32,644 bases of DNA from Gammaproteobacteria bacterium (lineage in GTDB: Bacteria; Pseudomonadota; Gammaproteobacteria; UBA6429; Thiohalophilaceae), in the NCBI GenBank assembly GCA_030617815.1, contig JAUWUS010000019.1, positions 1 to 32,644 on the forward strand. Reading direction: 5' to 3'. A model generated the notes under the pieces. It saw only the letters and a program-made list of their open reading frames with translations. It ran no database searches and was not told the DNA's origin. Below, piece after piece: positions 1 to 7,541 of this stretch. Each line of letters begins with the position of its first letter. The first letter of the stretch is position 1. The position numbers were made by a program, and so were the translations under genes.

Positions 1-2
1 AA

Positions 3-728
3 CACCAGGTATCCGAGCGGGTGATCTTTCCCATCTCGGAGCCCGAGAGCAGGGGCATTGAGGATGCCCGTTTCGTACGTTTTGTAGAAGATGATGGCTC
101 GGTAATTTACTACGCCACCTATACTGCATATAACGGTGAAACAATCCTGCCCCAACTCATCACGACTACGGATTTCTTTTCATTCAAGATCGATACCTTG
201 TATGGGAAACAGATCCATGGCAAAGGCATGGCCTTGTTCCCAAGAAAGATTGCTGGAAAGTACGTCATGCTGTCACGCCAGGACGGGGAGAATAACTTCA
301 TTATGTTCTCAGATAATGTGCATTTTTGGGATACTGCCCAAATGTTGCAAATACCTATATTTCCGCACGAATTTTTTCAGATTGGTAATGGTGGTTCACC
401 GATTGAGACAGACGAAGGCTGGTTGGTTATTACCCACGGAGTTGGTCCGATGCGAACCTATAGTCTTGGCATTGAGCTGTTGGATCTGGATGATCCGACC
501 CGGATCATCAGTCACCTTGAAGAGCCGATCCTGATACCGAATGAACATGACCGTGATGGTTATGTGCCTAATGTTATATACAGTTGTGGCGCTATGATTT
601 TCCAGAATGAATTGATCATTCCTTATGCTTCGGCTGATCAACGCTGCGGTATTGCAACCCTGAGCCTGTCAGATCTGATGGCGAGGCTACTCTATGACAA
701 AACAGCAAAGGGAAAAAGTTCTCGGTAA
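3..728 (+). CDS. GH130-family glycoside phosphorylase/hydrolase, 5' end outside window
   Basis: The reading frame is open from base 3 with no upstream stop, so the GTG at 21 is internal and the N-terminus lies outside the window. The visible ~241 residues carry the GH130 signature SRGIEDARF followed by YYATYTAYNG, then the HGKGMALFPRKI and GNGGSPIETDEGWLVITHGVG blocks expected of the five-bladed propeller of beta-mannoside phosphorylases. Family members phosphorolyse beta-1,4- or beta-1,2-mannosides in the cytoplasm; the substrate cannot be told from this fragment. Its stop lies 5 nt from the stop of the convergent GT4 fusion gene, a pairing that suggests turnover of the product made by that transferase. 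Family call is good, specificity unknown. Confidence 0.85.
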   Translation, partial: HQVSERVIFPISEPESRGIEDARFVRFVEDDGSVIYYATYTAYNGETILPQLITTTDFFSFKIDTLYGKQIHGKGMALFPRKIAGKYVMLSRQDGENNFIMFSDNVHFWDTAQMLQIPIFPHEFFQIGNGGSPIETDEGWLVITHGVGPMRTYSLGIELLDLDDPTRIISHLEEPILIPNEHDRDGYVPNVIYSCGAMIFQNELIIPYASADQRCGIATLSLSDLMARLLYDKTAKGKSSR

Positions 729-733
729 CAAAG

Positions 734-3058
734 TTAAGTCACTCTAGTTTCTTTTTTATTACCCTGTTTAATCTTACTCTGACCACGGTGTTTGTATATG
801 GCAAGTAAAGCCATAAGCCAGCATAGGGTTGATTCTGCTCCCTGATTTTCATTGACACCCTTTGTCTCCAGACCGTCCCGGCAACCTCCAGTCGCATGAT
901 CATAGAGTGAAATATGCAGTTCGTTATCACCCAGATACCAGTTAAGACAGCGATAGGTATAAGTGATCCATTCCTCATCCTGAGTGATATTGAATGCCTC
1001 GATACAGGCATCCACCATCGCGGCTGCCTCGATAGGTTGCTGATCAAATTGCGCTTTATTGCTGCCTCGGGTAAACCAGCCATTGTTACCGATAGCGGCA
1101 AAATAACAACCTGATTCATCGTGTTGAATTTTTTTCAGCCAGCTGAGTGCACTCAGAGCAGTTTGCAACATTTCATCATTAGCCAATCTTTGTCCTGATA
1201 ATAGCAGGGCCTGTGGTAAGCGTGCATTATCGTAAGTTAATATATCTTCACACCAGGGCCAGTCTTCGCTGATGCTATTTCTGAACCATTGCATTAACTT
1301 GTCTGAAAGTATCCTGAACATAGTTTCAATCTGGCTATTTTCAGGGTTACCAGAGAGCAAGGCATGAAGACCAATAATGGTGAAAGCAACGGCTCGTGGA
1401 GAAGTAAAGTGTTCGACCGCAGGTAAAGCACGTTGAAATAAATCGACGGCATGGTTTACCTGTCCTTCATTACGACCTAGAGCCGAAGCGACGCCCAACC
1501 CCCATAACGCACGTCCATGAGAATCCTCCGAACCCTTTTCTTCCATCCAGCAACGGTCATAAGACATAAAATTGCGAAACAGGCCAGTGTCGTGATTAAA
1601 AGCATGGTCGAGAAAACTCAGGTAAACAGAAGTAAGACCATTCAGCGAGGTATCCTGGGGCTGAAAGTCCTGTGCGGTAATAGCAACAATCAGTGCGCGA
1701 GCATTATCGTCCACGCAATAACCATGTTGCCGATCCGGTATCGTGAATTTGGCGTGCTGAAGCATACCCACCCCATCCGTCATCCGGAGCAAATGGTTAA
1801 ACTTGATTTCCGGCAATGCTTGCTGACGTAGCCCAAGAGGGCCCAACTTACTTTCAGGCACACACTTGCGTAAACGATGATGACGCGCTTGCTCAAATGT
1901 TTCGATATAACGGTTAGCCACATTCGTCCAGATCATTTGGCGACCATATTCATACGCTTTATGTTGTATGGCGTGAAGTTTGTCAGGATGATTCAGCAGG
2001 TCAATAACTTCACTGGCAAGTTTTACGTGATCATGAAAAGGAAATAGTCTGCCACGATCGTCAGCAAGTAATTCCTGGGCATGCCAGTAGGGTGTGGATA
2101 TTACCGCTTTGCCCATACCCAGTGCATAAGCGAGTGTACCGGAAATAATCTGCGCCTCGTTCAGGTACGGTGTGATATAAATATCAGCTGCACCAATAAA
2201 TTCTAACAGATCCTCATCCAGCACAAAGTGATCATGGAAAACAACATGATCCTCAACCCCGAGTTTTTTAGCACGAAGGTGAAGACCAATTCTGTAATCT
2301 TCCCCTTGCTCGGCTTTAATGTTCGGATGAGTGGCACCAACGACCATGTACATTACATCCGGGTGGCTTTTTACTATTTCTGGTAGAGCATCGATCATCG
2401 TCTCGATACCTTTTCCCGGTGACAGCAGTCCAAAGGTAAGCAGGACATTCTTTTCAGATAGACCAAGCTTGCTTTTGTAATTTGAGGATTCAACCAGGGG
2501 AACGTCAGGAATGCCGTGTTGAATCAATACAATTTTCTCTTCATCAACCTTATAGATGTCACGCAAAAAGTTCACTGAACGTTCACTCATCACAACTATA
2601 CGATCAGAAAGTTCAGCGAGTTGCACAATAATGTGTCGCTCTCTATCAGTTGGTTCTTTTAAAATGGTGTGTAATGTCGTCACAATCGGCATTTTGAGGT
2701 CACTCAATAATTCGAGAATAAAGCTACCTCGTTGGCCACCGAATATGCCATATTCATGTTGAACACAAACCACATCAACATCATTGAGATTAAGCAGACC
2801 TGCCGCCAGGCTGTAGTCGCCAAGCTGATCCTGATTAATTTCGAGTCGTACTTGTGATGGATAGTTGTAGCCGTCAGGTTGATCATTCATCGCAACTGCC
2901 CAGCAGTCTACATTGGGAGCATTCAGTGCAATTGATTCGAGAAGGTGGGTTGTGAAGGTAGCAATACCACATAGTCTGGGCAGGTGGTTTCCGACCAGAA
3001 CGATAGATTTGAGAGTTTTGCGTTTTGCTTGTGCGCCTGTTTTACTAAGTTTATCCAT
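734..3058 (-). CDS. GT4 glycosyltransferase fused to C-terminal helical (toroid-like) domain
   Basis: A 774-residue protein in two halves. Residues ~15-390 are a GT-B fold family 4 glycosyltransferase: VLVGNHLPRLCGIATFTTHL at the N-terminus, TFGLLSPGKGIETMIDALPE, and a nucleotide-sugar-binding region around AADIYITPYLNEAQIISGTL, where E is the likely donor contact. Residues ~400-765 are a helical domain with YCVDDNARALI, FNHDTGLFRNFMSYDR and NENQGAESTLCWL, resembling (alpha/alpha)6 carbohydrate-active folds. No signal peptide or membrane segment is visible, so it is probably cytoplasmic. It faces a GH130 enzyme tail to tail; a mannose-based donor and acceptor is an inference from that neighbour only. 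The start ATG lacks a strong ribosome site. Confidence 0.85.
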   Translation of the reverse strand: MDKLSKTGAQAKRKTLKSIVLVGNHLPRLCGIATFTTHLLESIALNAPNVDCWAVAMNDQPDGYNYPSQVRLEINQDQLGDYSLAAGLLNLNDVDVVCVQHEYGIFGGQRGSFILELLSDLKMPIVTTLHTILKEPTDRERHIIVQLAELSDRIVVMSERSVNFLRDIYKVDEEKIVLIQHGIPDVPLVESSNYKSKLGLSEKNVLLTFGLLSPGKGIETMIDALPEIVKSHPDVMYMVVGATHPNIKAEQGEDYRIGLHLRAKKLGVEDHVVFHDHFVLDEDLLEFIGAADIYITPYLNEAQIISGTLAYALGMGKAVISTPYWHAQELLADDRGRLFPFHDHVKLASEVIDLLNHPDKLHAIQHKAYEYGRQMIWTNVANRYIETFEQARHHRLRKCVPESKLGPLGLRQQALPEIKFNHLLRMTDGVGMLQHAKFTIPDRQHGYCVDDNARALIVAITAQDFQPQDTSLNGLTSVYLSFLDHAFNHDTGLFRNFMSYDRCWMEEKGSEDSHGRALWGLGVASALGRNEGQVNHAVDLFQRALPAVEHFTSPRAVAFTIIGLHALLSGNPENSQIETMFRILSDKLMQWFRNSISEDWPWCEDILTYDNARLPQALLLSGQRLANDEMLQTALSALSWLKKIQHDESGCYFAAIGNNGWFTRGSNKAQFDQQPIEAAAMVDACIEAFNITQDEEWITYTYRCLNWYLGDNELHISLYDHATGGCRDGLETKGVNENQGAESTLCWLMALLAIYKHRGQSKIKQGNKKETRVT

Positions 3059-3075
3059 AAATTACTTTTGGTTGA

Positions 3076-3090
3076 GGTCTTAAGAAGACC
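3076..3090. promoter_or_regulatory. Perfect inverted repeat upstream of the GT4 gene
   Basis: GGTCTT-AAG-AAGACC is a perfect 6-bp dyad with a 3-nt spacer, 18 bp upstream of the GT4 start codon. Its size suits an operator or a short leader hairpin. No regulator can be named from the site. Confidence 0.3.
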
Positions 3091-3383
3091 ACACATTAAG
3101 TTACAGTAAGAATAACAATAGCAGTATGCGCTAAATTATGCCTTTAACGTACAATAATTTTGATATAAAGGTTGTATGTTTAAGCAGAGTAGGTATCGCC
3201 ACCTTGTTTCAAATGACCTGATTTTTTAAGAGGTAATAGTGCCGATGGGCGACCCTTACTGGTATATTCTAATTATAGAAAACAATCTTGAATTTTGACG
3301 TGGACTGCTTTTTTGATACAGCCCAGTTATGCAACTTTATAATAAAGAGATTTGTTAAGTTATTATAAATAGGCAATAAACAA
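3091..3383. other. AT-rich intergenic stretch
   Basis: Most of the ~400 bp gap between the divergent GT4 and zinc-ribbon genes. I see no ORF with family features, no tRNA-like fold and no clear terminator. It presumably holds the promoter of the GT4 gene on the minus strand. Confidence 0.4.
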
Positions 3384-3397
3384 CTGATGTAGATCAA
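3384..3397 (+). promoter_or_regulatory. FNR/ANR-like box upstream of the zinc-ribbon gene
   Basis: CTGATgtagATCAA differs by one base from the FNR consensus TTGAT-N4-ATCAA. Its centre is ~85 bp upstream of the ATG at 3475. A -10-like AATGAT at 3418-3423 is at approximately, not exactly, class II spacing; a better TATAAA lies at 3437-3442. Activation of the downstream gene under low oxygen is inferred. Confidence 0.45.
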
Positions 3398-3474
3398 GCT
3401 TAGTGTTAATTTCAATTAATGATTAAACTAAAGAAGTATAAAATAATATTAAAATTTTAATGGAGGATAGAGCT

Positions 3475-4002
3475 ATGAAAGACCTGCCACCACCTCGTGA
3501 TCTACTTGAAGTAGTCGGCGAAGCGTATGAGTTGCTATTAGAAAAATCCCTGGATGAAGGACATAAAATTAAGGAGAAAGGAAATCTTGCCCTTCATCAT
3601 TTTATCGACGAAGCACAAAAAGATCTCAGCATTGTTGAAGAACTGGGTAAAGAGGAAACTGAAAAACTGGCAAATTATCTCAAGCGCGATTTGATTGATG
3701 CAGCAAACTATATAAATAAAACAGGCAGGGAGCTAAAAGACTGGTTAGGTTTTGATATCGAGCTAATCGAAGATCGACTACGGGAAATGTTTTTTCAGGC
3801 TGCGGATCAGACCACTATAGAATTACTGGAATTAAAATATCAGGCAGAAATAGCGGAGTATCATACCGGTGAAATAACTGGCCCCGGCACTTTAGTATGT
3901 GATAAATGCCAGGAAAAACTACATTTTCACAAACCAGGTCATATTCCGCCCTGCCCAAAATGCAGAGGAACACATTTTCATCGTGACAAGGTTGGAGAAT
4001 AA
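3475..4002 (+). CDS. YbeL/DUF1451-like zinc-ribbon protein
   Basis: The ATG at 3475 is preferred over the one at 3460 because GGAGG at 3462-3466 sits 8 nt before it and overlaps the earlier ATG. The 175-residue product has a long acidic helical, probably coiled-coil, N-terminal part (residues ~8-130) and a C-terminal zinc ribbon with C142-x2-C145 and C160-x2-C163. This matches the zinc-ribbon family that includes E. coli YbeL, whose molecular function is not established. The gene appears monocistronic, convergent with a ZIP remnant, and has an FNR-like box upstream, so it may be an anaerobic or stress protein. Function otherwise unknown. Confidence 0.8.
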   Translation: MKDLPPPRDLLEVVGEAYELLLEKSLDEGHKIKEKGNLALHHFIDEAQKDLSIVEELGKEETEKLANYLKRDLIDAANYINKTGRELKDWLGFDIELIEDRLREMFFQAADQTTIELLELKYQAEIAEYHTGEITGPGTLVCDKCQEKLHFHKPGHIPPCPKCRGTHFHRDKVGE

Positions 4003-4025
4003 AATAATATCGTCATGTTTTGGCC

Positions 4026-4253
4026 TCAGCGACCAAAGTGAAAGAATGCAATAGTAGTGATCCCCGCCAATAGAAGGATTAACTGACGGAGCGATGCCTT
4101 GAGCGTGACCCGTTTGTGCAATTCCAGGATAAGGTCAGCTACTGCAGTATAGATAAAACTCGCCGCAGATATCCCTAGAATATAGGGGATCGCCTCATGC
4201 ATCTCTGCCAGCCAGAAGTAAGCCAGTACTGCACCAGATAAATTAACTCTCAA
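4026..4253 (-). pseudogene. ZIP-family metal transporter, C-terminal remnant
   Basis: About 75 residues correspond to the last membrane segments of a ZIP transporter: an LSGAVLAYF segment, HEAIPYILGISAASFIYTAV with the ADLILELHK metal-site motif, and a final hydrophobic helix. The only start is TTG at 4253, immediately preceded in frame by TAA, so the first two thirds of the transporter are absent. The motif is clear enough to call a ZIP origin; with only about three helices it is very unlikely to transport. It is a different sequence from the ZIP gene at 4690-5432, so it is not a simple recent duplicate. Confidence 0.7.
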
Positions 4254-4277
4254 AGTTTATTTTGGAATATACATCCT

Positions 4278-4424
4278 ATGCGTGAAGATGCTGTTAATGA
4301 AATGCTTATTAATACAGGCTTAGGCTGGGATGTTATCCAAACCTTGCTGGATAACAACAAACTAAAGAAAGTCGAATTTTCTGGAAAAAACTTTTATGTA
4401 CGCCAGCTGCCAGTAAAGCAATAA
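4278..4424 (+). CDS. Small hypothetical ORF (48 aa)
   Basis: The ORF encodes 48 residues beginning MREDAVNEMLINTGLGWDVI and ending FYVRQLPVKQ. It is amphipathic and basic near the C-terminus, with a pattern that could be the end of a small winged-helix domain. Only a weak GGAA lies upstream. It is wedged between two pseudogene remnants and may itself be the tail of a lost gene. No family recognised. Confidence 0.3.
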   Translation: MREDAVNEMLINTGLGWDVIQTLLDNNKLKKVEFSGKNFYVRQLPVKQ

Positions 4425-4481
4425 TATTGCGGCATTAATCTGGCGTAAATATTTTCATATTGTCGACCCTCAAGGGCGATA

Positions 4482-4687
4482 TGCTTTAACTGTGACGAAG
4501 GCATCTTGACCATAACCAGCACGTAGCAGTTCAATATCGTTAGTCTCGTCCAGTGTCTTTGACAAGTTTGTACCCAGACGGGCTCGATAAAACCGGTATT
4601 GATCAGTAATTGCTCTACTTCATTGGCAGACCGGTACGGTACCTAATAACGGTGATGATAAGCTTCGAATGGTCCGGTCTTTGGTAT
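4482..4687 (-). pseudogene. Internally deleted methyltransferase remnant, paralogue of the gene at 10715-11348
   Basis: Reading leftward, the start codon position is ATA (4685-4687) followed by PKTGPFEAYHHRY, matching the expected N-terminus of the methyltransferase at 10715-11348 (MPKTIPFKD then HHRRYDEW). After an in-frame TAG the sequence jumps to RSANEVEQLLINTGFIEPVW, which corresponds to that protein's C-terminal region SANEVEQLLLDAGFMKPVW. The SAM-binding core is missing. A further one-base deletion separates WVQT from LSKTLDETNDIELLRAGYGQ. Lost start, stop codon, large internal deletion and frameshift make it a clear dead copy. Confidence 0.75.
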
Positions 4688-4689
4688 TG

Positions 4690-5432
4690 CTAAGAACCAA
4701 GTAAAATTTTTATTATTAACATTAATAAAATACCTATTATAATTGCTGCATAGTTAACAAGATTGGTCTTGATATCTTCATGCTTGTTAACTTCAGGGAC
4801 CAGGTCTGAGGCACCAATATAGATAAAATTACCGGCGGCAAACGGTATTAAAAAAGAAATATCCATATTAAAGGACAAAGTATAAGTTACTAACCCGCCA
4901 AGCAAAAATGTTAAGGCAGACAAAATGTTGAACAGTAGTGCCTTACCTTTTTCCCACCCACCATGTATTAGCACAGCAAAATCACCGAGTTCCTGTGGAA
5001 TTTCATGGGCGGCGGCGGCAAGCCAAGTCATAACGCCTAAACGAATATCGATCAAAAAAGTCCCAGCTATCGCCAGACCACCAATAAAATTATGCAGACC
5101 ATCACCAATCAGAATTAAATAGGTAAGGGGTTGTTTACAACTAGCTTGGGCACGATTGCAATGATGCCAGTGCAAGAATTGCTCTAATGCAAAAACACAC
5201 AAAATCCCAACAGTAACCAGGCAAAAAACCAGGTGTTGTTACCAAATGCATCAAGGCCGGCAGGAATCATATGAAAAAAAGCGCCGCCGATTAATGAGCC
5301 TGCGGCAAAAGCAACCAGGGGTAACAAGATGCGTTGTAAAGTTGATGCTTTTAACAACAGCGTAATGCTGCCTACCATCGCAATGGCACTCATTAGAAGG
5401 CTACTTCCAATAATCCAGTAGAGTGTTTCCAT
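4690..5432 (-). pseudogene. ZIP-family metal transporter disrupted by a one-base frameshift
   Basis: Two overlapping frames (5432-5184 and 5202-4690) together give one ~247-residue ZIP protein. The first has helices 1-2 and SLIGGAFFHMIPAGLDAFG. The second has VFALEQFLHWHHC, a His/Cys-containing loop, LILIGDGLHNFIGGLAI (helix IV metal site), AAHEIPQELGDFAVLI (helix V metal site), then ASDLVPEVNKHED and a terminal helix. Adding one base to the GGG run (plus-strand CCC at 5206-5208) restores WLLLGILCVFALEQFLHW, so a single-base deletion explains the break. All metal-site motifs are intact, so the lesion is recent or a sequencing error. Likely substrate zinc or another divalent metal. An FNR-like box and -10 lie upstream. 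Confidence 0.8.
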
Positions 5433-5543
5433 TTATATAATTTAATAGTTATTAGCGGTTTTATTGCTCAGTGTCAGCTAGTGGTTTTGGTAATCCAGAT
5501 TTAGTAATGCTGAATCAGATTAAAACCATAATGATTTATTGAG

Positions 5544-5586
5544 AGTATAGTATTAAATATAGACAGATTGAGATGATTTATATCAA
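5544..5586 (-). promoter_or_regulatory. FNR/ANR-like box with -10 element driving the ZIP gene
   Basis: ATGATttatATCAA at 5573-5586 differs by one base from TTGAT-N4-ATCAA. On the minus strand a TATACT -10 element lies at 5549-5544, which places the start near 5537-5538 and the box about 42 bp upstream, the class II FNR geometry. The same box lies directly before the permease gene on the plus strand, but a start site 41.5 bp away in that direction would fall inside that gene, so it fits the ZIP gene better. Confidence 0.5.
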
Positions 5587-5603
5587 AAATGACAGGAATC
5601 TTT

Positions 5604-6029
5604 ATGCTTAATAAATTCAAGAACAGTTTAAATACAACTGTACAAACATTTGTCAATATATTGCCAATCGTGTTTGGTATGCTTTTGTTAACGAGCCTGG
5701 TTATCAAACTTTTTCCAGCACAATTATCAACAGGTTTATTTGGACAAAATAGTTTTCTTGATGCATTACTTGGTGCCTCGTTTGGTGGCGTAGCTGCCGG
5801 GCATCCACTGGTAAGTTATGTGCTTGGCGGTGAGTTATTGACCTCAGGCGTAAGTTTGTTTGCCGTGACCGCCTTGATAGTGAGCTGGGTAACAGTCGGT
5901 ATTGTTCAATTACCAGCAGAAGCATTGATGTTGGGTAAGCGTTTTGCGATTTACCGCAACCTGATGTGTTACCTGTTTGCGATTGCCATCGCATTTTTAA
6001 CCGTTTATACACTTCAACTGATAGCTTGA
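5604..6029 (+). CDS. Half-size permease of the DUF318/YraQ-ArsP_1 type, first subunit
   Basis: The ATG at 5604 is chosen because AGGAA at 5594-5598 sits 5 nt before it; an ATG at 5589 overlaps the FNR-like box. The 141-residue product has about four membrane helices and the family-type glycine-rich segment LLGASFGGVAAGHPLVSYVL, then VSWVTVGIVQLPAEALMLG. Family permeases are usually one ~300-residue protein with two such halves; here the halves are separate adjacent genes, so they probably form a heterodimer. Related proteins are linked to export of arsenicals or other small toxic compounds, but no substrate is indicated here. The second half starts 6 nt after this stop. Confidence 0.7.
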   Translation: MLNKFKNSLNTTVQTFVNILPIVFGMLLLTSLVIKLFPAQLSTGLFGQNSFLDALLGASFGGVAAGHPLVSYVLGGELLTSGVSLFAVTALIVSWVTVGIVQLPAEALMLGKRFAIYRNLMCYLFAIAIAFLTVYTLQLIA

Positions 6030-6035
6030 GTCCAT

Positions 6036-6566
6036 ATGAAAGAAAAGCCACAAAAGAGAACAAAAAAAGGCATAGGTGGCTGGTTATTTCTGGCAATCGT
6101 GTTATTGATATACGGCGTGACTGCATTGTTTGATAGTGGATTGACCTTGAAGGCAATGACATCTTTTATACAACTACTCGATAAAGTTTTGCCTGTACTA
6201 TTAATCGTATTCGTTCTGATTTTTATTGTTAATTTATTGCTTGAACCCGCTCGAGTTAAGAAATATCTGGGTAGTCAATCTGGCATAATGGGATGGCTGA
6301 CAGCAATTGTTGGAGGTATTTTATCTACAGGTCCAATCTATCCCTGGTATGCGTTACTCAAGGATCTCAGAGAAAAGGGAATGAAGACATCACTGGCTGC
6401 CGTCTTCCTGTATAGCCGTGCCGTTAAACTGCCATTACTGCCATTGCTAGTGCATTACTTTGGCGTCATTTATACACTGGTGCTTGTCTTCTATTTAATT
6501 GCTTTTTCAGTTATTAGTGGTCTTGTCATGGAAAGGATTCAAAGTGTACATTCCGAGGCTGATTGA
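6036..6566 (+). CDS. Half-size permease of the DUF318/YraQ-ArsP_1 type, second subunit
   Basis: A 176-residue membrane protein with a basic N-terminus (MKEKPQKRTKKG), a first helix at ~14-33, a second at ~50-70, and the characteristic block GGILSTGPIYPWYALLKDL followed by REKG and further helices to ~165. This is the equivalent of the second glycine/proline repeat of the permease family. It begins 6 nt after the first half-permease gene, so the two are co-transcribed and probably co-assembled. Substrate unknown. Confidence 0.7.
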   Translation: MKEKPQKRTKKGIGGWLFLAIVLLIYGVTALFDSGLTLKAMTSFIQLLDKVLPVLLIVFVLIFIVNLLLEPARVKKYLGSQSGIMGWLTAIVGGILSTGPIYPWYALLKDLREKGMKTSLAAVFLYSRAVKLPLLPLLVHYFGVIYTLVLVFYLIAFSVISGLVMERIQSVHSEAD

Positions 6567-6594
6567 TGATTAGCCATGAGTTGAGGAGAAGCCG

Positions 6595-6936
6595 GTGAAA
6601 ATTAAAGAATTACTCGCAGAATGGGAAAAAAGTGCAAGCGAAGTACGTGCTCCTCATAAATATACCATTAAGTTGCCACTATCTGTGGCTGCCCGCGTAC
6701 GTGCGCTAGCAGAAATGTATCCAGGTCGTTCAGATAGTGAAATTATGGCTGACCTTTTAGCATCTGCACTTGACGAATTGTTAGAAAACTTACCGTATGT
6801 TCGGGGTGATTCAGTGACGGGCGAAGATGAATTTGGTGAACCGATTTATGCGGATGTTGGGCTGACACCACATTTCATTGAACTAACCTATAAATATACC
6901 CAGCTTCTTGAGGCGGAACTGGGCCAAAAAGATTAG
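6595..6936 (+). CDS. Ribbon-helix-helix-like conserved protein (often labelled pili tip component)
   Basis: The start is GTG at 6595, fixed by GAGGAG at 6583-6588 six nt upstream. The 113-residue product contains YTIKLPLSVAARVRALAEMY then PGRSDSEIMADLLASALDEL, a strand-helix-helix pattern like CopG/Arc DNA-binding proteins, then a conserved acidic tail with EDEFGEPIYADVGLTPHFIE. Similar proteins in Pseudomonas and relatives carry the doubtful label type 1 pili tip component. It follows the permease pair by 28 nt and may be in the same operon. Role uncertain; a small regulator is possible. Confidence 0.6.
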   Translation: MKIKELLAEWEKSASEVRAPHKYTIKLPLSVAARVRALAEMYPGRSDSEIMADLLASALDELLENLPYVRGDSVTGEDEFGEPIYADVGLTPHFIELTYKYTQLLEAELGQKD

Positions 6937-6951
6937 AAAGGAAGTGATCGC

Positions 6952-7176
6952 ATGGACAACACAGAGGTGAAAGCAACAGAATAAGAATGCCGTGAACTGG
7001 CTGGGGCGCTTGATGCAATCATCATGCTGAAAGAAGAACTCAAATTGCGCCTGAATGAAACGCGCGACGACTGTGTCCGTGAGGTGTTTGATAACATCAT
7101 TACCCTCATCGATGCACAAGATAGTGAGTATCGGCGTAGGAAAGATGACTTATGTTCCTTGAAAAAAAATACATAA
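6952..7176 (+). pseudogene. Small coiled-coil gene interrupted by an in-frame TAA; relative of the gene at 10124
   Basis: An ATG with AAAGGAAG upstream opens MDNTEVKATE, then TAA at 6982-6984, after which the same frame stays open to TAA at 7174: ECRELAGALDAIIMLKEELK, LRLNETRDDCVREVFDNII, DAQDSEYRRRKDDL. The part after the stop resembles residues ~10-65 of the protein at 10124 (INGALEMLGLLRQKLELQL ... LRSEYLRRQQEL), sharing GAL, the spacing of leucines and SEYxRR. A single C-to-T change of CAA would create the stop. An internal ATG at 7024 could still give a 50-residue product. Probably a decayed gene. Confidence 0.55.
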
Positions 7177-7262
7177 ACCGGTCTGATTTATACAAATATA
7201 TTTAGTATCTATTGAATTGTATTTATCATGATAATGGTTTTCTAATGAAAAATAGAAAGCAA

Positions 7263-7541
7263 TCAACCATGCGCAATAGGGGCCTCAGTAAATAAATAAT
7301 CTTTTAATTCTTTACTGAACGTTTCATCTTTCCTACGAATCCATTCCAGAATCATCGAAGCATGTTCTTTTTCTTCATCCCTGTTATGCGCAAGTATGGC
7401 TTTCAATTCTTTATCCTTGCATACGTCAACCCTCTGATTATACCAATCGATAGCTTCCAATTCCTCCTTTAGAGACTCGATGGCACGGTGCATATCTCGT
7501 ACTTCATCAGAAAGATCATTTGTAGACTCTTGATATGGCAT
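7263..7541 (-). CDS. Encapsulated-ferritin (EncFtn) family protein without encapsulin-targeting tail
   Basis: The 92-residue product matches the ferritin-like EncFtn family: ESLKEELEAIDWYNQRVDV and AILAHNRDEEKEHASMILEW closely resemble the Rhodospirillum rubrum protein as I recall it. Likely ferroxidase ligands are E27, E57 and H60, with W33 and Y34 near the entry site. Known EncFtn subunits assemble as a ring decamer whose subunit pairs form a di-iron site and oxidise Fe(II); iron is stored in an encapsulin shell. Here the protein ends YLFTEAPIAHG with no C-terminal targeting peptide, and no encapsulin gene is in the window. AAGGA precedes the ATG. It is divergent from the NifX-like gene and shares an FNR-like box with it. 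Confidence 0.85.
   Translation of the reverse strand: MPYQESTNDLSDEVRDMHRAIESLKEELEAIDWYNQRVDVCKDKELKAILAHNRDEEKEHASMILEWIRRKDETFSKELKDYLFTEAPIAHG

Noticed and set aside
5501-6162. Minus-strand ORFs of 68 and 152 aa opposite the permease genes
   Set aside because: They overlap well-supported membrane proteins on the plus strand and have no family features.
7226-7237. TTATCATGATAA palindrome as a terminator between convergent genes
   Set aside because: The stem is AT-rich and too weak, with no T-run.
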